Source: Fremontodendron californicum
Taxonomy: Eukaryota; Streptophyta; Magnoliopsida; Malvales; Malvaceae
DNA length: 64,000 nt
NCBI GenBank assembly: GCA_030761205.1
Contig: JAULJL010000011.1
Span: forward strand, 11,584,501-11,648,500
Reading direction: 5' to 3'
Shown: piece after piece, positions 12,101 through 22,500 of the stretch
Numbering within the stretch: the stretch's first letter is position 1
How the letters are laid out: the number at the start of each line of letters is the position of its first letter
Made by a program: the position numbers and the translations under genes
The notes under the pieces: generated by a model
What the model was told of the DNA's origin: nothing
What the model saw: the letters and a program-made list of their open reading frames with translations, nothing else
The model's database searches: none

Positions 12101-13348
12101 AATCTAAAACATGCTCAAATTTAAACAACATGAAAACAGAAAATTTAAAATGCAAAAACATGATATTTAAAACATAAATGGCAACAAACAAAGCAACCAA
12201 ATTAAAATATAACTCAAGAATATGAAGTAATATAACATTTAAAACATCAAAATCAAAAAAAATAACATAAACAATATGGAAAAATAAACCCAAAACAGCA
12301 ACTTAAATAAATAATGTAGGCCATTTGGCCATGGTGAGTTTATTGTAAAAATAAAATGTAAAAAATATACTTAAGAAAGAGATGAAGAAAGAACTTAAGA
12401 AGAACAATAAAAAAACATTTATTTAAAATAGAAACTCACCAAATAATAATCAAAATAGCAAAAACAATAATGGAAAATCAAGAAAGTGCAAGAGTTGGTG
12501 CTCAAGAGCAACCTCAAGAAGCTAGTATTTCAAGCTTTTCTCTTCAAACTTTCCTTTCTTTTCTAAACTTTTCTTTTTTGCTTTCAACCAAGGAGAGAAA
12601 AAACAAGTAAAAACTCAAAGAACTCAGCCAAAATGAAAATGAAAAATGAATTTTCTGCCTCCCCTAAAGGGCTGGCCGAATTCCCCCTATAATGGCTCAA
12701 GGATGTTGTCATTTTTTTTGTAACCAATTTTCCATCAAATGGCTAATAATTCAAGGTGAAAAATCATGAAATTACCACATTTAGATTAGCATCTCAGCTC
12801 TCTCAAATTATATCTGTTCAAGAATAATGTTGACATCTCTCTTGACCTATATGGCTTAATCACCATGGCTTGATCAAAGAGAATCTCTAACTAACTCTTG
12901 ATTTCTAGCCATTTGATTGAAAAATCAGAAGCTTCCTCTTTCCTTTGGGCTTGGGCAGGCCAGCACTTCTACTTTCCAGCCCAACTCTGATTTTTTGAAA
13001 GGCCCAAAGAAGCCCTTTTCGGTTGCTTGGGTGAAATGACCGTTTTGCCCCCCGGATGCAAATAAATATCAAACGGACTCCAAATTCAATTTTTATTTTT
13101 TTAATACTTCCAAAATAATAAAATATTGAGTTCTGAAAGTTTTCAAAACTATCCGAGTCCGTTTGCTATTTATTTGGATTTTTTCTTCCAAAAATGCCCT
13201 TTTATGCCCCTACATTTTACCATTTTTTAAACGAGCTCCAAATCAAGATTTTTCTTCACAAATATCTTCAAAATAATTAAAAAGTGTGATCTGGAAGTTT
13301 TCATAATATTTGGAGCTCATTTGATATTTTTTCGAGATTTATCGGCTT

Positions 13349-13990
13349 GAATTACTACATAGGAGGCCCGGGATTTGGCCATTTTGCAAACGAACTCCGA
13401 ATCAGGTTTTTTATTTTGCCAATATCTTCCAAATAATTTAAAAATGAGATTTGCAAAATTTCAGAATTTTTAGAGTCCTTTTGCTATCTTTTCGGGATTT
13501 ATCTTCTTGAATTATTACATAGGAGGCCCGGGATTTGGCCATTTTGCAAACGAACTCCAAATCAAGTTTTTCTTTCACCAATCTCTTCCAAATAATTTAA
13601 AAATGAGATTTGAAAAATTTCAGAAGATTTGGAGCTCATTTGCTATTTTTCCGGGATTGTCCTTTTTGAATTACTACATAAGAAGCCCGGGATTTGGCCA
13701 TTTTGCAAACGAACTCCGAATTAAGATTTTCTTTCACCAATCTATTTCAAATAATTTAAAAATGAGATTTGCAAAATTTCAGAAGATTTGGAGCTCATTT
13801 GCTATTTTTCCGGGATTTTCCTTTTTGAATTACTACAGTAGAAGCCCGGGATTTGGCCATTTTGCAAACGAACTCCGAATCAAGATTTTCTTTTACCAAT
13901 CTCTTTCAAATGATTTAAGAATGAGATTGACAAATTTTCAGAATTTTCGGAGTCTATTTGCTATTTTCCCAAATTTTTCGATTTTGCCCT
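13349..13990. repeat. Tandem repeats of about 159 bp in the outer part of the Ogre LTR
   Basis: GAATTACTAC or close variants start at 13349, 13509, 13668 and 13827, giving periods of 160, 159 and 159 bp. Each unit carries CCCGGGATTTGGCCATTTT. The repeat creates an open frame of three repeated blocks that is not a gene. Homologous repeats of 158 bp sit at the matching place in the solo LTR (about 53900-54700). Confidence 0.85.
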
Positions 13991-14422
13991 TTTGCCTCCG
14001 AAACCCGGTTTTGCTCAAAACAAGTCCGATTTTCATATTTTCTTCAATCTGAGCCTTGGGATATCCTTTTTAATCATTCTTCATCCATTGGGGGCTTTGG
14101 TCTTACCAAGTCGGGCCATTTCTGTGATTTTTCTCGATTTCACCAAAATCCACTAAAAACCCTAATTCTCGATTTTCTCCCGGATTGACTTTTCTTTCGG
14201 TTTTTCTTGCAAGTGACTTCTCCATTACCCGTATTCAGTGCTTATCTTTCATTTGGAACCTTCAATTTCGACCAATTTGATCGTTTAAGCACTTTTCCCC
14301 AAATTTCTCGGATTATGGTTTTCTTTCTACTGAATCTCCATATCTTTCAATATAGACCTCGTATTATCAAAATTCTTTCGCCATTTTTCAATTGAACTTA
14401 AAATCTTGATTTTGAAAGTGGG

Positions 14423-14505
14423 TTGACTTTTTTAGTAGTTGACTTTTTGGGGTTGACTTTTTCGGGGTTGACTTTTTTTGGGGTTGATTTTTTTCAAGTT
14501 TGACT
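14423..14505 (+). promoter_or_regulatory. Cluster of five W-box-like TTGACT motifs near the Ogre LTR start
   Basis: TTGACT occurs at 14423, 14439, 14453, 14468 and 14500, embedded in a GGGGTTGACTTTTT-type tandem. TTGAC(C/T) is the established core bound by plant WRKY factors. The cluster lies about 140-220 bp inside the upstream end of the LTR, where U3 promoter control would be. A similar six-motif cluster is in the solo LTR. The regulatory role is inferred. Confidence 0.5.
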
Positions 14506-14640
14506 TTTTATGCTCGCCCTCTTAAACTAAGTCTCGGAGTACCACCTGCAGGATGAAAACAGTCTTTTTACACTCGAAAACATCAATTTAGGAAGAAAAC
14601 ATATCTGTTTTAGTGGTCCGGACAAAATTAGGTGTCTATA

Positions 14641-15262
14641 GTACCGATACCGGCCGTACCGACCGGTACGTACCATTTTTAAAGTAAACCGAAATGGTAC
14701 AAGTCTCGTTCGTTCCGGTTTTGGTACCGGCCCGTACCGGTCGTACCGGCCTGTACCAATCTGTACCCGTCAATACCTATATGTACCGATCCGTACCGGT
14801 TGATACAAGATTTTGATTTTTTTTTTTAATTTTTTTATTTATATTTGAATTTTTAAACCATTTTCAATATTTTTTATGTCATCATCATTTTTATTTTTTT
14901 CATAATTATATTTTAAAATATATATATGTTCATTAAATTAGGTTATTGGACATAATTAATAATAATTTACTATATTATTTTAACATTTATTTTACTAAAA
15001 ATTTTAGATATTAAATATTTAAATTTTATATTTGTATAAATATATATATATATATACATGTAATGGATGTATATTTACATGTGTATATAATATATATTTT
15101 ATTAAAAAACTTGAAAATATGTTATACATATAGATCTATGAAAAAATATTTTAAAAATACCGGTAAACCCGAAACGATACATCGAAACACACCAGTATCG
15201 ATACGTATCAATACCAGAATAAAAATGATACGTCCACCGATACGATACTGACTACCTTGTTC
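14641..15262. mobile_element. Fragment of an unidentified repeat rich in GTACCGG and CGATACG
   Basis: The left part is saturated with GTACCGG-type words, the middle is very AT-rich with TA runs, and the right part is rich in CGATACG and ends near ACTGACTACCTTG at about 15260. A composition-symmetric layout with GC-rich ends and an AT-rich centre is typical of non-autonomous DNA transposons. The Ogre LTR abuts its left side, so the Ogre probably inserted into it and the missing part lies beyond the window. Confidence 0.45.
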
Positions 15263-15817
15263 CTAACTAAAAGATCGATCCCCTGACTCCTTTTTCACTT
15301 GCATATTCCAACAAAATCAATTAGCACTTGACTAATATTTCAACAATTAACAACAAGCATATACAAAAACTAGGATAAGAGCTTATAACATACATTGATA
15401 CAAACATAATTGACATGCATTCTAATGTAAGAGAACCACCAAAATGATGCCACAAGTTCCACAAAAAATAATATGTCAGCTCAAAAAATATATATATATG
15501 ATAACTACAAAAATAGGCCATTAAATCCTAGATTATATAAGAGCTGTAAACAACAAAATTATATATCCAATTCACATTAACCAAACCTAAACCATTTCAA
15601 GAGCTGTTAAGATTTATTCACAGATATTTTAACAACCAAGTCATAAACATAATCAACAAAAGTCAATCTATAAAATCTCAAAACCTTTCCCACCAAGTCA
15701 AAATATGAATAAGTAAATACAAAAAGTGTCCAACCTCTTCATACAAGCTTTGACTATAAAAAGAAGCTTTACATCTCCAAAAGGGTTGAAGTCAAAAGAG
15801 GATTGATAGGGATTACA
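15263..15817. other. Non-coding stretch, no feature seen
   Basis: AT-rich DNA downstream of the Myb/SANT-like pseudogene on its strand. It may hold the decayed 3' untranslated region; I see no frame or repeat. Confidence 0.4.
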
Positions 15818-16939
15818 TTAACTTAATTGCTTAACTATGTAATCCCTTCTCAATTCCTTTGGAAAAGCAAAAAACAAATCTACCTTGTGTGTATCTTTGC
15901 TAATATGTTATCCTGTAGTAAGATTCATCTTTGGAGAAGCCTTCAAGTTGCATGATTTCTACAAAAATCATCATCCTCCTATCATTTCACTCAGCCTCTT
16001 TCTTGAAGAATGCAAAAATACCCTTAATCTCCTTTGTCGCTTCTCGATATGCAATCCCAAACTTGCCTATCTCTTCCACCAGCTTAGTCAATCCATCATT
16101 GCTTGGAGACCTCTTCTTACTTTTCACAGCTCTTTTGTTTGGAGCAGAGCTGTTTGACAAGTTGAAGCATCTATATCCTCCCTCGATTTATATTTTCTTC
16201 CCCTCTCAAGATCAGTCTCAGGTGCATCTACAAACTCTTCTTCTTCTTCTTCACCATCAATTTCCTCCACTGCATCAGCTAGGGTCTCAGCTCCAGCACC
16301 TGCTATGTATTTTCCAAAGATTTTAACAAAGTCATCAAAGTGAGGAAATGCTTTGTTTCTCAAACCACCAGCTGTTGGATGACTCTAAAAAATGTCAAAC
16401 ACTAAATAAATTACATGATTACTATAAGTATGGATAGCCATAAAAAACCAATCAAGTTAATTGAATAAAATGTGAACTACTTACCTTAACCCAATCATGA
16501 AAAACATCATTTGGTGTAATTAAAAAATTTTCTTTTCATTCCATCCAAATTCACTACTAGTGCTAACCATTTCACATATGGCATGGTACTGCCTCTTCAG
16601 TAACTTGACCCTGGACTCAATATGTGAGTTGGCTTTAAGTTCTGTTAGAGGAAGTTTCATAGAGGTGAGTATTCGGTCAGTTCGGTTTCAAAATACCGAT
16701 AACCAATTAAACCGAATAAACTCACGAAGCCGTCCGAACCGACCGACAAAGAGTCCTCAAAACAAACTAACCGAACTGAACTTAATCGGTTTCTGTTCGG
16801 TTTCACCCTATTTCTAAAAGCCCAAAGTAAGCAATTTTCATGTCAGTGTGTAGCACAAGAGTTCAGTTTTGGAAGCAAATAGTCATGGAAATAAGAACAC
16901 GATTGATTGGGTTCACTTTAAGTTAATTCATTTCTACCA

Positions 16940-16982
<43 letters not shown>

Positions 16983-17850
16983 TCATGAAACCCAACATTT
17001 CAAGTTCCATTTCCTTCGTTTCTTCCTTGCAGTTTTTTCTAGGTAAACAAACATAGGAGAAATGATCAGCTTATTAAACCCAAAATGAGAAAAACAAGTA
17101 AATGCAGACATATATATAACATAAAAAGAGAGAGAGGAAGGTACTTGAGAGGATTAGGAGGTCGGTGTAGTGCCCACATTGTGAAGAAGCAATGAAGAAA
17201 ATGGTGAAAACCAAACATTGTGAAGAAGCAATGAAGAAAATCAGACTAAAAGAGTGAAAGGGGACGGGTTGGGAAGAAGCAATGAAGAAAATGGTGAAAA
17301 CCAAACATTGTGAAGAAGCAATGAAGAAAATTAGACTGAAAGAGTGAAAGGTGAGGGGTTGGGACTTGGGAATTTGGGATATCAGGGTATTGGATTTGAG
17401 TATGTTGGATTGGATAATCGGATGGGTTGGTATTGGGTTTGATTATGTTTATGGATATTGGATTATGGATTATGGGTTTGGGTTTGGGTTGGGCTTAAAT
17501 CTTATTATGGGTTTTTTATTATGGGTTGGGTTATGGGTTTAAATATTATTAATAATATTATTTATTTATTAATTATCGATTTAATCGGTCGGTTGGGCTT
17601 ACAAATAAAAAATCGTAAATTAACCGATTAAACACATTTTAACCGAATTAAAAAACCGATGTCATCGAAAATCAAAAAAACCGAACCTAAAAAATCGAAT
17701 AGTGTAGATTTCGATCGATTTGATCGGTTTTTAAATTTTTTGCACACCTTTTAAGTTTGGTCTCTAACAGTTTGTCAAGCTGAGATAGATAGCGTGTCCT
17801 AAAAATCTCATTGTCCCCTTCCCAATTTGGATATATAGGCATTCAACTAG
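15818..17850 (-). pseudogene. Myb/SANT-like domain protein (L10-interacting MYB type), disrupted
   Basis: On the minus strand the frame starts near 17850 with the SANT-like block (DNEIFRTRYLSQLDKLLE). It is interrupted by a 1.1-kb insert (17752-16660) and resumes as LTELKANSHIESRVKLLKRQ with EFGWNEKKIFLITPNDVFHDWVK. It then crosses an intron (donor GTAAGT near 16483, acceptor TTTTAG near 16386) into the SHPTAGGLRNKAFPHFDDF block and an acidic tail. A one-base shift near 16150 and another near 15850 break the rest. The C-terminal blocks (GLTKLVEEIGKFGIAY; PKELRRDYIVKQLS) are still legible down to a stop at 15820-15818. The family is PF12776-type, DNA-binding, often derived from PIF/Harbinger-associated proteins. 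No working product is likely. Confidence 0.8.
16660..17752. mobile_element. hAT-like element inside the Myb/SANT-like pseudogene
   Basis: The left end reads TAGAGGTGAGTATTCGG and the right end, reverse-complemented, AAAAGGTGTGCAAAAAA; the ends are weakly inverted. Both ends are rich in CGGTT and AACCGA words. Flanks are AAGTTTCA (16652-16659) and AAGTTTGG (17753-17760), 6 of 8 matching, consistent with a worn 8-bp target duplication. Removing the insert restores the reading frame of the host pseudogene, which fixes the borders well. No transposase is visible. Inside lie a TA microsatellite (16945-16980) and a four-copy GAAGAAGCAATGAAGAAAAT repeat (about 17180-17335). Confidence 0.65.
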
Positions 17851-18737
17851 TATGAATCCTCCTTTTTAGTATATTATCTTTTAGAAATGGATTTCTTAAC
17901 CCTCAATCTAAATAAAAATAACATAATTTATTCATCTCAAAGTTAATATATAATTGAGATAATAATAAGTTAAAAATATTTAACATTTACTTTTGTTGAT
18001 ATTTGACAAAAAAATACCACACGTCACCGGCAGTGTTAATAACCAATAATGTTCAAAGTATTTAACATGTACTTGAATTATAATATAATTTAATTTGATA
18101 GTAGTTAAAAATAATTTTAAAATTAATTAAATTCTCATTATTTTATAATTATAATTTAAAAATTCATAGGTAAAAGAAAGAATAAAATAAATAAATAAAT
18201 AGATAAATAATTAATTAATTAATTAATAAAATATATATTTGGCCCTCTAAAGGTGTTATTTTCTAAGTTAATTTTAAGTGAAAAAGCAAATATATCTTTT
18301 ATTAATTAATTAATTATTTATCTATTTATAAATAGTATCCATGTAGATTAATCCTTCGGGTTTTGTTTATTTTCGATGAGCATCCTTCGGAGTTCTGTTT
18401 ATTGTCTTGATCCTCCACTTCAAGGAGATGACTGTGGGGCATATCCCATAATATAAGCAACTGACATGAATCATTTTCAAGAGCTGATAATATTAAATAC
18501 GACACGATTACACAACATGAAAAAAAAAACGAATATATCAAAATTTAAATAACACAAATTATTAACACATTAATTTATATAAATATAAAACATCTTAAAG
18601 ACAATTATGACAGAAAAAATACACAAACACGACACAAATTATCAAATCTACCTAACATCTATTTATGACCGACTGTAGTCAAGATTCAATGTCCGGTATG
18701 AGAAAAATAATAAATCACCTAACCCCAAAACAATAAC

Positions 18738-18781
<44 letters not shown>

Positions 18782-18880
18782 GTATTTTAGAAGATAAATA
18801 AATCCACTATTGGTGACAAATTCAAGAATCCTTCCTCTACAATGACGAAATCCCTCCATTTTTTCTCCAAGAATACAACA
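17851..18880. other. AT-rich intergenic stretch with microsatellites
   Basis: No coding frame. It holds ATTA/AATA runs at 18180-18235 and 18300-18330, a stretch with CACGACAC words (18490-18640) like the repeat at 47930-48440, and a long TA run (18739-18782). It separates the Myb/SANT-like pseudogene from the 3' end of the ubinuclein gene. Confidence 0.5.
18739..18782. repeat. TA microsatellite
   Basis: Nearly uninterrupted TA dinucleotides broken twice by TG. Confidence 0.85.
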
Positions 18881-19128
18881 TTATGCTCTCTATCAGAGAA
18901 AAACTCTAAACTACTGTATTAATGCTACTTATCTGCTCGATTGTGAAATGGCTGTAATGCCAAGAGCAGAAACACAACTTCACAATCTGTAATGCCAAGA
19001 GCAGAAACACAACTGACAAAAGAGAAGCATCTAAATTCCAGCTGATTCCCTGAAATTATACAAACAAATTTGCACTTTAAATCGCCTCACATCTCCAAGT
19101 TGTGAAATTCCAGTTGAGAATAAAGAAG
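18881..19128 (-). other. UBN: Probable 3' untranslated region of the ubinuclein gene
   Basis: Directly follows the stop. It contains a short direct repeat, GTAATGCCAAGAGCAGAAAC, at about 18955 and 18990. The polyadenylation site cannot be fixed by eye. Confidence 0.4.
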
Positions 19129-19569
19129 TCAGACAGGATGTCCACAGCTTGGGGGGGCAGCCAATTCATAAATTCCCGCATCTGGGTGTCCAATAGCCCG
19201 CTTATGAGATTTGCGAGATTCCTTTTCCAGTTTCAAGGATAATTTCTTCACTCTGTTCTTCAAATCCCCCTGTTGCTGCCGCTTCATTTGCTCTTTCAGC
19301 ATTGGGATCGTCATTTTCTCAATCTTCTCTTCTTCAAAAATATACAGGCCAGAATTCGGTGGTAAACTGGAAATTCCCAGAGGTGCAGCAAGGTGCTGAT
19401 CCAGGGCTTCGTCACAGGAAATCGTCCTACAAGGCAAAGCTAAAATGTGACTACTAGACACAGAAGTCTGCTTCTCTTGCACAGCCTGTAATTGAGAAAT
19501 TGAACAAGCTTCTCCTCGAACATCAACCTCCATTTTCTGTGTCAACTTCTTTCTCCTGTCCTCTCTAAC
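19129..19569 (-). CDS. UBN: Ubinuclein last exon
   Basis: 441 bp, 146 codons plus stop at 19131-19129; the acceptor at 19570 (GTTAAG) is chosen because it keeps the phase and gives VREDRRKKL. The tail has a Lys/Glu-rich probable coiled coil (about 19330-19200) and ends shortly after AAPPSCGHPV. The tail is poorly conserved in the family, so the exact end rests on the open frame alone. Confidence 0.7.
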   Translation of the reverse strand, partial: VREDRRKKLTQKMEVDVRGEACSISQLQAVQEKQTSVSSSHILALPCRTISCDEALDQHLAAPLGISSLPPNSGLYIFEEEKIEKMTIPMLKEQMKRQQQGDLKNRVKKLSLKLEKESRKSHKRAIGHPDAGIYELAAPPSCGHPV

Positions 19570-22500
19570 CTTAACAATAAACATGCCCAAACATTTAAAA
19601 CCATAATTAAGTAAAGCTAAAATAGTTTTCAGTGTCAGAATAAAAGAATTTGTATGAACTACATTCTATGTTACTAACTAATAACAAGACTAAAATCTGC
19701 CAGTATAAGCAGCTGTTGGAACTGAAAATGCAGCAAATCAAATCTTAAATAGAGGAGAGAGCTTCAATCATCATAAAGATTTGCTTCTGTACCTTTTTAA
19801 ATTTGATTTAGATGGCAGAACCAACAGTGAAATCATTTCACGAATTCTAAATTGGAAATTCCACTGAAGATTGTTAAGTGGTGTGATTCCACATCTGTTA
19901 AGTCTTGGGTTTCCTATGACCTCAAGTTGGGCCTCTTCACTTATTGCCAACTGGTTTTAATTTGGATCTTAACACGATATCAGAGCCCAGGTGTGTTCTG
20001 TTCTTCCTGCCCATTACCCATGTGATGTTGTCAACTACTTGTGAGGTTGTTAACGTGTAGCCCTTGTTGAGCTACACATGAGGGGAGTGTTAAGTAGTGT
20101 TATTTCACATTTATTAAGTCTTGGATTTCCTGTGGTGTTAAATTTAAGTTGGCTCTCTCTACTTATTGCCAATTGGTTTTAGGTTGAATACTTAACAATG
20201 TGAAGCGGTGTTATCCCACACTATTAAATCTTGAAAATCTTATATTCAAGTAGGACCCCTCCACCTATTGCTAATTGATTTTTGGTTAGATGCTTAACAT
20301 GGTATCAAAGTCCAGGTGTATTCTGTTTTTTCTACCTGTTACCCCATGTGAGATTGTCCATGTGTAGGCCATTGTTGTGTTACACGTGAGGGAAAGTGTT
20401 AAGTGGTGTTATCTCACATCTGCTCAATCCTGGATTTTTTGTGGTCTTATATTCAAGTTGGACCCCTCCACCTATTGTCAATTGGTTTTAAGTTGGATGT
20501 TTAACAAGGATGATCCACTAAACTTTGCATTTCCTAAAAATGCATAATATATTTCTATGGTGCTGCTTCTCCATACCAGAATGCAGCCATTGCAATAGGC
20601 CAACAGTACTAAAGGAAAACAGGCAACTAACCATCAGTCTAAATATAATTATAATCTTTTAAGAAAATAAGAAACATTTAAGTACATATTAAATTCAGAA
20701 TAAATGAAAAAAGAAATGTTTATGATGGCCCACTTCACTTCTGCACAATCAAGTGCTGCCTGATGACTAGGCAATTGATTACAGCTGAAGTGCAGAGTGA
20801 AGTCTATCATTCAAATTTTACTTAAACAGTCCCTATGTCCTTTCTTGCGACAACAAACAAATTTGAAAAATATTAACATAAATGCGTTTTGACAATATAA
20901 GTACCTAAAACCACAGTCCAGACATAGTAATCAGAAATTAGTATCATAAGAGCTATAACATGTCCCAATATATCCCCTTCATTCAAACCTCCATTTATCA
21001 AAGATCGGAACTTGCAAATGTCAATGATTTAAATCCAGTCCTTCGAAAGCCTACCCCATCAAGACATAGGCCTCCATATCTTTAAAACACAGCACTTTAC
21101 ATCCAGTATCTATTTATTTATTCTTTTTAGTTTTAAAACTAAATCAATGCATTGATCATCATCTCCTCTTTTCAATATCTAATGACATCAAATTATAATG
21201 CGGGATTGAACTAAATATTTATATTTCGGTATAACTACAAGACATGTGCATACCTTATCATATTCACACAATGCCCTTCGGCGTTCCTTTGCCCTACGAA
21301 TTGCACATTTTATCCCATGGTTGTCCATGATTCCATTTGGCCACAGTTCTGCAAGCTGGATGATACACAGAGAGTATCAATAAAATGACCCGATAAAAGA
21401 AAAGAATGTAATTAATGTAAATGTCCCAGCTAGCTAGGATGGTAAACCTTACAGCAAAAGTAAAAAAGAATGAGCAAGCAAAGGGGTGAACTTATTAATA
21501 TGGTCAATTATATGCTGCCCCTTAAATTATGAGGTGAATTTTAATTTGTGGCAAAATTACTAATTGAAGTAATATCCCCCTAACAGATAGGCCATTTTCA
21601 ATATCCCCCATCTCAATAAAAAGTTCCATACTTTTGATGAAAATCTCCATTAACTGCTTACTTGACTGGTAATCAACAAATGGGCAGGTGAACCTTAGAA
21701 AGAGATAAAGGAGTGGCTTATTACCAATCTAATTATAGCTGGAGCAAGAAAATGAACTAAAAAAACTGTGGTTAACTTCTAGCAGAATTTTCAGATGCAA
21801 CTTTAAGCATATTAAAAATCTACCAACACCTAAGGCCATATGGCTTCAATTAAAAGTTCAGATGCACAAATTACAATTACACCCATATTTCAAGATATAA
21901 AAGTATTATTGATCTCTTTCAATGTGATGAAGCAGGCAAGGACACACGTACAATACAATATTTATGATCAAATGAAAAGTATGGTCAAAGTCAATAGTCC
22001 AAACAAGTTGAAGACAAACTCATTAGAACTAAACCTGAAGAATATCCAAGCCTTTTATCAGAAAATGTTAACTTATTGATGATAAGAAAAACTTATTTAG
22101 GACATGTGACGTATTACGAAAATTTGCACAGTTCGGTATCTCAGACCATCTGAAGAAAAAGGATTCACCTCTGGTTCCTTTCCATTTTCAAGGCAAAAGA
22201 AGCAATATATAAATATATATATATATATATGTATATTAAAGGAAATGCAAAATCTGGTGACATCATAAATTTTGGGCCAAAAAGAAAAATCTTTATGGTT
22301 CAATATATGCATCAAGTGTAAACCAAGCACTTTTTGCATTTAAAGTTTAAAGTAAAAGCAGAGAGGAAAAAAGTAATGATCAAATTGTTCTGGACAAACA
22401 ATAGCAAGTTAAGGGCCAGCAAAGCACATGCCTTAATCTCACATAAGGTAAAGTCTAAGGAGAGCATATCAAAAGCTCAACTTAGATTCTAATATCTTGA

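Larger units (their letters stand above)
1..14640 (-). mobile_element. Ogre/Tat-type Ty3-gypsy retrotransposon, 5' part (continues past the left edge)
   Basis: Read on the minus strand, the order is: LTR 14640 to 9236, primer site 9232-9214, leader, ORF1 (8267-6564), gag (about 6057-3554), protease, a short intron (2283-2077), then RT and RNase H, cut by the window edge. A very long LTR, an extra ORF before gag, a primer site matching the 3' end of an Arg tRNA, and an intron between protease and RT are the known hallmarks of Ogre elements in the Tat lineage. Integrase and the 3' LTR would lie to the left. The copy is dead: gag has several stops and frameshifts and RNase H has two stops, while ORF1 is still open. 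The LTR starts TATAGACACC instead of the TGTAGACACC seen in the solo LTR at 53148, so its terminal TG is mutated. Confidence 0.9.
9236..14640 (-). repeat. 5' LTR of the Ogre element, 5405 bp
   Basis: The inner border is fixed by the primer site and by the shared end GGTTGCGACA, which also ends the solo LTR at 58382. The outer border is fixed by the start TATAGACACCTAATTTTGTC, one base away from the solo LTR start. It contains, from the outer side: a TTGACT cluster (14505-14423), tandem repeats of about 159 bp (13349-13990), copies of a short CAAACACTT motif (11767-12100), and a 76-bp tandem array (10005-10340). It has no coding content; the open frame at 13507-14052 is only the translation of the tandem repeat. 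Element insertion would duplicate 5 bp, here GTACC at 14641-14645, whose partner is outside the window. Confidence 0.85.

Noticed and set aside
13507..14052. Open frame of 181 codons with three repeated blocks
   Set aside because: It is the translation of the 159-bp LTR tandem repeat; there is no conserved protein feature and it lies on the strand opposite to the element.
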